Both the position numbers and the translations under genes were made by a program. A stretch of 64,000 nt of DNA from Aspidiotus rigidus (lineage: Eukaryota > Arthropoda > Insecta > Hemiptera > Diaspididae), in assembly GCA_035079385.1 (NCBI GenBank), contig JAVHKY010000010.1, positions 3,782,001-3,846,000 on the forward strand, read 5' to 3'. The number at the start of each line of letters is the position of its first letter. Position 1 is the stretch's first letter. Positions 38,801-50,800 of the stretch are shown piece after piece. The notes under the pieces are model-generated. The model was not told where the DNA came from. It saw only the letters and a program-made list of their open reading frames with translations, and did not search any database.

Positions 38801-41800
38801 ACTCGCCGTCTGCGCAGCGTAAGATTTTTATTTTTTCGTTCTTTTGTCGACGAGCAACGGGGACGGACGCAATTAAAACATAAAATTACGTCCCCGTGCA
38901 TAGCGAGCTGGAAAGGAAATCTTTCATCGCTTACGTTCACTGCATTCATGTCTCGTTACATTTTACATTTTGGAGAATATGTGACAGATTGAGGAAATTC
39001 CGAGTGTATGGAAGACTCGAAAATCCTCTTTCTCAAGTTGTAGACGGCGGAAAATGAAAATGACTCGTAAGGAAGCTTCGAAATTAGTGAAACGTGAATT
39101 TCCCTCTTTTCAGGTCCTTGTTCTCTCCTGTTTTGATGCTTTAGAGCAGTACGAGCCGATTTTGCACGTTTTTATGATTCAATTATTAGGCTACCTTTAA
39201 AAACTGTTTTACTTTATTAGTTACGTTACAAGAATATTAATTGTATCTATCGCTACCGAGAACAAGGTCTTGAACATCAGTTGTTGTAGTATAACAATGT
39301 CATCTCACTGGCTGCAACAATGCTGCGTCATGATTGGTTTACTAATCAACTTGCATATTACGTGTGGTGTGCTATTACCTTATGGGTCGGTTTTGTTCTT
39401 CTCTCGTCCAATCACCTGTCAAACCTAATTACACTGATCAAGAGGTTGGCTTTCTTCCTCTTGGCCTTTGCAATCTCTTTTTTATTCCCAGAGTTTTCTC
39501 CTCCTCGTACCATTCTCTAAGTGTATAGCTTCAAATATTCCTTCTCCATTGTGCTATTCATCGTTACCATGTTCACCAAATAGTGTCTTCCCATCTTGTT
39601 TCTCCTTCAATGTTTCATGCTCCTTTTTCCTGATCTTAAACTTTTTCTCAGTTTTGCCAATGTAGATGCCTTTGCACTGTTCTCAACTGAGCTTATACAC
39701 TCGACTTTCCATCCGAATTGAACAGCAATTTTCCACCTCTTTCTCCTTGTCCTTCATCCGAACCCCAGAAGTAAGAAAAAAGACGACGAAGCTGCTAAAG
39801 CAACCACGAGACTACCACGCAGTTGGCCATCATGCTTCTCAGAATAAATCAGTACAAATAAAACTATTACCTTTTTCATGGCCCTCATCTCACCAAGAAT
39901 CCGTCGTCACAAAATTCACCTCACACGCCCGCTCCTTTCACACTTTCTCCCTTTTTAGCGAGTCACATATTTGCGTGTCCCACCTAGACACCCTTCTACA
40001 ATACCAAGCAAATCTCCTCATCCCTCTTAACATAACAACCTTCCTTTATCTTCACGCTGTTCATTATTTCTCACATGTTCAAGTTTCATGTAGTGCAGTT
40101 AGGAGCTAAACGAAGAAAAAAACGCAGTTTGACGAAAAAGAGGGGCTCCCACCCACAAGACCACCAAAAGTCTCGAGAGGAATTGTGTAAGTCTATTTCA
40201 TGAATCTTGGCGAGCCTTGGGGACGAGTCAACCCTACACACTCGAACGGTATTACTTTCAATTTACTCGTTCTACATCCACACAGATTTCCACATTTTTC
40301 CAAGTTTAGTATATCCGCGGAAATGACTTATCGTTTAGCTACGCTGTATAAAATTACTGTTTAACGTACAGTGCTAAATTCCAATCTTAATCACTTGAAC
40401 GCGACCCAACTGCAAATTGTGCTATAGTCAAGCAAGTGATTTTGACGATGAGATTGACGACGCAGCTGCACAGTCGACGTTTGTACGCGCAACTTATGAG
40501 TGTAGCGTAAAATCTAATCACATGTACTCCTCCGAGAGAACGATTTTCTTAAATAGAACAGATTGTGTCTGGGTGACAGACGTGTACACAATAAAAAATA
40601 ATGGTACGTAGACTACACTTCTATGTACTCTGTTATACGCGCACTCGTATATTCATTGTTCTGAAACGGAACAGGACTAAGTACATCACAACCAAGATAC
40701 CACACCAGCAACTCGGAGGCAATTGATGTACACTCGAGAGGTTAAACGAGAATAAATAAGAACGTTGTACGATTGAAAGAGATGATGACAGAAAAGGAGA
40801 GGGACTGAAATTCTTCGGCGTCTAAATAAGTCACGAGATAGGTGTACTGATATAATTTCAATCTTACGAGTAAATTATTAGTTAGACGAGCGTGCGGAAT
40901 ACTTCTCATTGAATTCTGGTTAAAATCGCGGAATAGGACATTTTTTTGCCTTAAGAAGTCAAAACTTCATTATTCCATCCCTGCCTGAAATTTACTCAAT
41001 TATTGTTGGTTTCTATCATAAGTAGAGCGACAAACATAATTGACACCAGAGCACAACTTTGCTCCCAAAACCGGGAACCTATCAAACGTCACTTTCACAG
41101 AAGAAGAAAAACCACGATAAAAAGGTATCAAGTTCAACAGCCAAAGAAACTGACATAGAACTGCTATTACGAGAGACCAGAAGCCTGAACCAGAATTGGA
41201 AAAGTACTGTTGGACATCAACAAGAATACGAGCCAAACTAATGACAGAACATAATTGATGCAGGAAAAGGTCACAAATTTACAGAAGAAGATCCGACGGA
41301 ACAACCTGATTACACTGCAGAGAATAGATACTAAGAACTGAAGAAGGACGCAACCCAGAAAATGGCAATGAAAGGATGCTTGAGATGAATCCAAAAGTCC
41401 CAAAGTTTAAAGGGCTTATAAGTTTAAAGGGCTTATCAAACTCTTACAAAGCGAGTCGTTAGATGAGACCACTGGTATGTTACCAGACAGCGAAGATTGC
41501 GACCACATTATTGGAAAAAACTACCAGTATGCACATGAACAAAGCAACTGAAACAACAGTGAGCTGATGAAGCGACTGGACAAGTTGGAAATCAGTGTTA
41601 TCCTTGAAAGTGACAGACTGTATGTTCGGTACCACACCAAAGGTGGAGCTTCTCATCTTATGGAAATCCTGACGGACTGAAGTACGCCAAAATACTAGAA
41701 GAGATCGTGGACCAGAACTGCTGCCGATTCTGTAATAAGTTCTTCAGCCACGACACTGGTAACACTGTGTAACATTCTAAAACTTTTTAAAAATTACTTG

Positions 41801-44800
41801 AATAAGAATAGATGATTCTTGAAGTATTTTTTACACTGAATTCAATGCCGTTTTCCGTTTTTCAATAGCACCTCTAGATTTCTTGTGATCATCATCTTGG
41901 CTTACAATAAATCATTACAAAACGTAACGCTGGTTCGTCTTGTGCTGTGATACTGCTATCATTGATCGAAGCATGGGAACCTGTGTTACGTTTCGCGAAG
42001 ACACACAACAATTTATTGTAGGTACGCAAAGATGATGACTACAAGAAATCTAGAGGTGCTATCGAAAAATGGAAAACGGCATTGAATTCAGTGCCTCTTC
42101 GTTCACGTGACGTCACTAATTGCTAACATGGAGCAATTTTGATCGATAGTGCGCGATATTCCGCGATAGTATCATGCGATGGTGCTTAGAACGTTATTGA
42201 CTCCCATAAGAATACACAGGGAACATTTCGATCATGTGTTAGTATTTCAAAATGAGAAATAAATAAGGAATTCAACGTGGGATCTGGAAGATCTCAAGTA
42301 CCTATTTGAGAATGTATTTTTCGTTTCTCACTTTATTCTTCTATTCAAATATGAGCAAATGATCCAATTCAATTTTTCTTCTTATGGAAAAGTCCGTGTA
42401 AAAAAAGTTTGTTTACTTTCCCTAAGCACCATCGATCACAAATCTCGAAATTATTTTGAATACAACGATGCTGTGAGTCTGTGACGTAGGCGTGAATGAA
42501 GAGGATTCCACTGCGTAACAATTTAGAACTTTTTGAAAATTACTTGAATAAGAATAGATGATTCTTGAAGTATTTTTTACACTGAATTCAATGCCGTTTT
42601 CCATTTTTCAATAGCACCTCTAGATTTCTTGTAATCATCATCTTTACTTAGGTACAATAAGTCGTCGCGAAACCAGGGCTTGCGACCGAAATTTTTTTAA
42701 CGGTCAACGGTTATCGGTCAAATGACCTCACAAATTTTTTCGGTTATCGGTTATCGGTCAAGCTGTATTTTGACCAATAACTGTTACATGTTGAAAAATA
42801 TTTCGGTCGAAGTCCTAAAATTTTCGGTTAACGTAATTGTTAGAAGACCTAGAATTTTCGGTCAAATAACAGTTATAACCAAAAAAATAACGGTTAACGG
42901 TCAATCGGTTAAAATTGATATTTTCATTTTGGTTACAACAGTTGACCGAAAAATAACTGTTATTGTGCAAGCCCTGCGCGAAACGTAACGCTGGTTCTCG
43001 TGCTGTGATACTGCTATTGTTGATCAAAGCATCACGGGAACCTGTGTTACGTTTCCCAAAAACACACGACGATTTATTGTACGCAAAGATGATGACTACA
43101 AGAAATCTAGAGGTGCTATCAAAAAACGAAAAACGGCATTGAATTCAGTGTAAAAAATACTTCAAGAATCATCTATTCCACTGCGTAACAATTTAGAACT
43201 TTTTGAAAATTACTTGAATAAGAATAGATGATTCTTGAAGTATTTTTTGCACTAAATTCAATGCCGTTTTCCGGTTTTCGATAGCATGTCTAGATTTCAT
43301 GTAATCATCATCTTTACTTACAATAAATCGGCGCGAAACATAACGCTGGTTCTCATGCTGTGATATATCGTTGATCAAAGCGAGGGAACCTGTGTTACGT
43401 TTCGCGAGGACACACGACAATTTATTGTACGTAAAGTTGCTGATTACAAGAAATATAGACGTGCTATCGAAAAACGGAAAACAGCAGTGAATTCAGTGTA
43501 AAAATTACTTCAAGAATCATCTATTCTTATTCAAGTAATTTTTTATGTGTTACGCAGTGTAATCAACAGGATAAAATATGAGCTCTACAGGAAGCCAATG
43601 CATATCCAAAGGACTCTTACCACCACCATAAGCATAAGTTAGCAGCTATTCAGAACAACCACCACCACAGAGCAATTTCTATCCTGAAGAACAAAAAAGA
43701 GAATTGAAAAAAATTCACAATTATACAATTCTACTACATTAGTTAGCTTATAAGAGTACTCTTGGGAGTTACCTCATCATCAGTTGTGTCGCCATTGAAA
43801 AACAAGGCCTTAAACACGAGTACCCGAGAACCTATCAAGCGTCACTTTCGCGAAAAAAGAAGAAAGACTGCTGGAAAAAGGTATCAAGTACGTGCAGCTA
43901 GAGAGATTGAACCTGTGTAAGCTTGAAAATGCAGCTATTAGCTGCCACTACTAGAGACCAGAAGCCTGAACCAGAATTACTGTCGGACATATGGAAAATA
44001 TAGACCAAACTGGTGGCAGAACGCAAGTAATGCAGATTAAGGTCACAAATCTACAAAAGAAGGCTCAAGCTTCCCTTGTCCTTTTCTTCAGTCTGGTCAT
44101 TGCTGATTCTCTTCAACATAGGTGGGTGATTATGGATTCCCACATTTACATCATAGGCGTCAAACGCCTTTATCACCTTGTTTGTGTACTTTCCTATGTA
44201 TGGTATCGATCCGGAGTATTTTCTCATCGCGCCAGCGTTTCATTTTCCCCAAAACTCCCTTCACCACACCTCTGTGGTAGCCGTTGGCTTCTGCGATCTG
44301 CTTTACTATCTCGATTTCTTTCCCATTCTCTTCATCGTTCTTCAGGACAGAAATTGCTCGATGGCAGTAGTTCTGCTTTGGTGCTAATTTGTGCCTGGGG
44401 TGGTGGTACGATTCATTTAGGATGATGGTATCCGTGTACGTCGGCTTCCTGTATATGTTCTCTGCGGTTGTTTACCAACGTGACTGTTAAGGCCAAATAT
44501 TTGGTTTTATTGCTCTTTTCTACTGTGAATTTGATACTTTCGTTCACCGCATTTGTTTCAAGAAGGAATTGGTCCACCTTGTCCATTAGTGCATGACTAC
44601 ACAATTAGGATATCATCTACATATCAGACCCAGTGTTTGATTGAGTTTTTGATCTTGCTGTCCTTCAATATCCTGTTTTTCATGCTATTCATGAATATCT
44701 CCACCAGTATCGGTGATTCCATCGCTAGTCCCTTTTCCTGGCTATTGAAGTTGAAATATCTTCCACTACTTTCGCGTATTTCAGTCCGTCGGGATTCCCA

Positions 44801-47800
44801 TGATATCTATTATTTTGAAGCAGGGTCAGAAACTCTTACTAGTAGTTTTCTTTCAAAAATGTGGCTGCCATCTTTGCTATCTTGCAACATGGTGATTGGA
44901 TGCTATTAACCAGTGATCTTATTGGACAGTTCAATTTGCGGAATTCTACTAGCCCCTTGAATTCATGTTGACAGTTATCTTTCCAATGTTTTTTACTCTG
45001 AGAACATGTTTTTTTGTTCAAAAACATGTTTTCTCAGTTTAAAAACATGTTTCTTAGTTTAAAAACATATTGTTTTGGTTTGAAAATATGTTCTTTTCAT
45101 CAAAGAAAAAGTTTTTCTCCATTTTGACCGTTATGAACGAATAATGTTTTAATAATGGTCATGACCATTATTGTGACTGTTTGACCGTTTCAGAAGAATT
45201 CTTTATGCGACCGATAACCGTTAACCCGTTTAATTTTGAAGCTGACCGGACCAATAACGGCTATCTACTTATAAAGTCCTTTCATTGCCAGATACGTTGT
45301 TCTCCTCCACCACAGCTTTCAGCCTATTTTGGCATTTCTATGTCGCATTTTTTGTCAGCTCTTGATATCCTTTTTCTGCGATGCACGACTTCACTTTTTG
45401 TGTTTAGTCCTTATTGGCGTAGCGTCATTGATTGCGGTTGTTGCGGCGCTCACCAAATGAAAAAAATGAAAATTGAAAATTTGCTAATGTTTCTTAGAGA
45501 AAGAGAGGCGGGAGCAGAAAATTATCAGACCGCTCACCCTAGTGCGACACTCACGCTACGCCACTGGTAGTCCTCCTTCTCCTTTACCACTATCGTGTCA
45601 CCTCTGTACGTCTTTGTCAAAATCAGGTTGTTCTGTCGGATCTGTGAGAGCGAGAGAAAATTCGTCTGACTTCTTTCTGACGAAGACTCAGAATGACATC
45701 TCGATTCTGGCTTTTGATTGTCCCAATTTTTGAATACTGAAATTTCGTTTTTACGAGTAACGCAAAATAGGAAATCAGAACTACACCAATGAAAATGCAA
45801 TACTGATATTCTATGGTCCTCTGCACTGCATGCTGTGCCGAGGAAGTGCCTGATCCTCTGTGCGAATTTTACATGCTGGCTTTAATCACAAAGGATGTTT
45901 AACTTGGCAATATTTTAGATTGATTTAAAATACACCATGCATAAGGTATACAAAATTATATCGCGATTTTTCATATTCTTTACGTCGTGACCAGCGAATT
46001 ATCGACTCTCATAAAATTATAGAGACGTTCTGGGAAGGATGTGAGAATACGAGCGAGTAAAATCGATCGATTTTTTTTAAATGCGATATTTAAAAACGAT
46101 ATTACACTCATTTCTTCCAGTTAATATATCGATTCCTGTAACAAGAGCATTGGTAACCTGCGATCATACTGATATTATGTATGACCAAATGACTTACCAA
46201 TGCTATACTCAGTTCACGTTAAGAAAGGATAGAAGTACGTACCTTGAGAACGGAACGCTCCAGGTAATTTTAATCTACCGTTGTTCTCGAGGTACGTACT
46301 ACTATCCTTTCTTAACGTGAACGGACTGTAGTCTTAAGGGAAGTGATGTCTGCTAGAAGCCGCTGTACTGCATTTTTACTCTGTTATCAGTTGATGTAGG
46401 GCCATGGTGATGGACTTTATTGGGCTCTTCACCTATATATACTGCATACTCGTTTGCCTGATTCTTATTGGATTATCCTAGCTCCGTTTTTGGATAAGCA
46501 CCCGGTCACAGATTACGAGTATAATGGTGAGAACTCTTTTTCAAGCATTGTCAGTAAGACCACTCCTCTTTTCTTGTCACTCTGGTGAAAACAAAATTTC
46601 TATGAATTCATGGGTGGTATCTCTAAATGCTTACAAAAGGAGTTTTGACCATTACAATCTGTGACAGGGTGCTTAACCAGAAACGGAGTTAGGTTGTTTT
46701 GGTTCCAGACCCGCGAGTGTTACCTACTTTACATTGGTATTACGGTAAGGAAATTGAATATGCAATAATAGAATTTCTATTTCCCTACCGTAGGACCAAT
46801 GTAATGTAAAGCAACTACCATTACAAGAAGAATCAGGCAAACGAGTATGCAATATGATCTAGGGGGAGAGCCCTATACTGAAGTGTAGCGCAGATTATAA
46901 GAATACTTGACAAAATCTGGGAGATTGTCGAACAAAGAGTATATAAATGATGAGAAATTCGTCAAACATGAAGAATATTCATCGACTATTTGTAAAAACG
47001 AAACGTGAAATTTTCTCACGTACGAATTTTATATTGTCAATTTAGATGTAGTATATTTTCTCACGTATGGAAAGGTGCTGGTAGCCCGCATCGTATATCG
47101 TAATCTTAGTTTAATTATTCACGCGTTTTTCAAAAGCGTTGAAAAATTAATTAATATGGATAGAATAAGAACAAGAGTTTTTTTTTTTTTTAAATCGTAT
47201 AGCTTTTCATATACACTGTAAAAAATGTACGTAGAGTAGTGTTTTCTTGAGAGATCGTCGGCTACGTTTCGTGCACAATATTCATGAAGTCTATTTTTTT
47301 TTCTTGCTCCCTCTTTATTTTACGATAAATTTCATCGTAAATGTTGCCGCAGTTGAGGATAACGAGCAAAAAAATATCGCGAAAATTGCTGATAGTAAGA
47401 ATGAGACGGAAAAAAAAGGCAGCCGCTTCTGTAAAAAGAACTACACTATTCTGGCGTATAATTTTGTTTGTATTTAGCATGAAGCTTTTTGTATGTGCTT
47501 TTTGTGTCCTTCCACAGGCCGCCTGCTACATAAGAAAAATTGTCACAATTTATCCAAGGCTACAATGAATAACAAACACGCAGGTTAGCATAATACTTAT
47601 GCAGTATTTTCTCTCTCTCTCTCTTCTCTATTTTCATGTTTTTCCTCTCGCTCTCTCTTTCTCTCTATGTGTTTTTCAACTCTAATTTATACAATTCACA
47701 AGTGCAGTATTCGTTTATGAGTTTAAATTTCGTGCGAAGAGTGAACGTAATTGCAGGGCTTACCTAGGTCACAAAATAGTGAATGTAGGTTGAGTAGAAA

Positions 47801-50800
47801 CGATTGAATGCATTTTATTCGGCCGGATGGTTAATAGAAAAATCGTATTCTGTAGCACTGATGCACTCTATATTGACGAGGCAACATCCTATTGTGCATA
47901 ACCTGCTGCACGATGAGAAGTAGAAAATACGTACGTCTTGAATACAATCTCGTTATCAAAATCATTTACGTTGTGCGTTTTCATCTTTCTAAATTATGAT
48001 CGTCGTAAATTAAATGAGCACGATTGATACAGAATGTATGGGACGTGTGAAGGAGAGTGTTACAAATGAATGATGGAAATCATTCTACAAGGAAGAAACT
48101 TTTCTTTCATACGATGGACGTTGGCCGGCGAGTTTTGAGGCGTAGAAATCAGTAAAAGGAATGAGAAGGTAAGTTGTTGATGTTTAAAAAAAGTTCTTGT
48201 GGTGAAGGGCATTGGTCACTGTCAGAAAAAAGGGGTGAAGATTTGGAGAAGCAATACAACAAGGAAAAATGTTGGTCATACGAGGAGGAGGCCCATTGAA
48301 AAGGTACCAAAGAATAGATCATCTGAGTTTTTTGCTGGGCTATCTGCTCAAAAATTGTCTTTTAGAGAACAGTTCCTGTTGCTATGATCGTGCGTAGGAG
48401 CAGCCCAATGAAATCCCCTTTGTGTAATTATGTCTTCGCACTCTGCCTGCGAGTTGCGAAGTCACCAAAGACACAGACCGCTCCGAAAGGGTGGCTGTAC
48501 ATCGATCCCTGATCGACGTCTATATTTGACATTGATCAGCATACCTTTCCAGAAAACTAGAAATCGACTCATAGTCCCTTCAACAGAGCAATCGATTTTA
48601 GATCAATGAAAGAATTTGGGGAGGTCGATTCGAAATCGACTCTAGGTCGACGTCGATTTTTTTTTTTAATATGATACCCTTTATTGTGAAGAAAAAATAA
48701 TAATAATAATAAAAATAATGAACGACACTACAAAACAAGGAAGGAAAATGAAAACAGAAATTACAGGAATTTAGAAGAAGAAAGGGAAACAAAAATATAT
48801 AAATAATAATAGAATAACAATAATAGAATAATGATTTAAATGAACAGATATATGTAAAAAAAAAAAAAAGCCATTGCAGACGTTGCAATGGCAGCGGGGA
48901 ACCCGCAATTCCTTAACTCGACCTCTCAGGTGGTGTGGAACTGAGTTGATAATCTTGTCATATAATTCAAATCGAAATTATCATTCTACATTCCCTCCTA
49001 TCATATATAGCTCGAGAGTAGAAATTCTTCTAAGTCCCCCTTCTATCATATATAGCTCGAAAGTCACGATTCTTCCAAGTCCCCCTCCTATCATATATAT
49101 CTCAAGACTCGAAATTCTTCTAAGTCCCCCTCCTTTCATATATAGCTCGAGACTCGAAATTCTTCTAAGTAGTTTTTGGTTGGACGGCGGACGGTAGCTC
49201 GAAAGTCAAAATTCTTCTAAGTCCCCCCCCCCCTATTATATATAGCTCGAGACTTGAAATTCTTCTAAGTCCCCCTCCTTTCATATATAGCTCGAGACTC
49301 GAAATTCTTCTAAGTCCCGTAACCTAACCTAACCTTAGGTTACTAACTTGGCGGACACGGACACGGACGTTTTCTGAGGATGTAATCTCCTAACAAAATG
49401 GATAGCGGGTTCCCCGCTAAAACAGGGTGGTGGAGGATGGCAATTAGGCCTTACCTCGTTTAACAAATTTAGATTGTGATGGATTCCGGAAAATTTTTAA
49501 GGAAATTAAAAATATGAGGGAAAATTGATAGTTCTTCGGATGAGAGAAGGTCAATAGCTCGGAGAGGGGTTGGAAAATTTAAATTCATACATTCTGTATA
49601 AAGTTTTCGTCTTAAATTTGATAATTCTGAGCTTTCGAAAAAGTAGTGGTTGATGTCGGCTTTTAAAATTGACCAGCGTACATTATCAGAAAATTGCAAA
49701 TGAATTTGAAATCGACGAAGCAGAGCAGCTGATCTTACGTCGATTACTCGAAGTCGACCTGAAATTGACGTGGAAAATGAGTCGAGCCCTAGCCGAGTAA
49801 GAGTGTAGCAAAACATTCCAAATGTGCTTTGAACTGTTTTCCCCCATTAATAAACTCGAAACTCAAAAAATTGGACCCATTTGCTCCCTCCCCCATCTGG
49901 GCTGCAGAACCATTTTTATGCCTAAAATGTAAATGGTTGTATCTTAGGCAATAATAATTGCAGGTAGATGAAACTTGGAGATACGAGTTTGAAAAATGGG
50001 GACGTGCATCCATAGTATTTAGTAGAAGAAAAATTATTCATATTTTCCCTAATTTCTAGCAAAAACAAAACGTCAAACTCATTTAACAAACAAAAATTAA
50101 GGGAGTGGTACGTGGGAATATTCATTCATTTGATACGCTATACCTTTAAGTAAGACATACTTGAGTACCATAGTGTGAGGTGAAACATTCCCAAAAAAAT
50201 CAATATTATTTTAGTCAATTTCTATAATATTTTCATCATTGGTGGGGTAACCTAGGACTGCTACCGCAATAGACCGCGTGGAATCAATAGTCAATGTTCG
50301 GGCGGAATAATACGCACTTCTAACATTCACTTCTCTACTTTGAAGTGTTTACTTTTCTTTTTCCTCCAGTCGCTGAGAGCCGTGCACTTGCATGAAATGG
50401 AAGAATACCCGGGATAGTACTCCAAAAATTGGCATTAATAAGCTAGGCAATAAGGTTTAAATTATCCGCTAAGGTACGAGTCATATCTGAAGGTGAGAAA
50501 TAAAGGTGCAGACACGTAAAGAAAAAAAATTCTAATTAATTTAAAAAATTAATACACGAATTACAGTGCGACCGGTTTCGGAATAGCAAGTATACCATCA
50601 ACGGGCAGAATACAACAGAACAATGACAAAGACAATAAATATTTTGAAAAACAGTTACTCATTCATTGAACGCATGTATGAAATAAACGGATTAGAAAGG
50701 CCACTAGATAAGTCGTTTAGTAGTTTCTCCGGCGGGTCGTGAAGCGCTTTCGTGCATTCAATATCTTCGAGACTGTTAAGGAGTCTACCTTTCGTAGCAG

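Noticed and set aside
48598..48888. Phe/Tyr-rich minus frame that looks like a membrane protein
   Set aside because: It derives from a poly-T and AAT simple-sequence tract.
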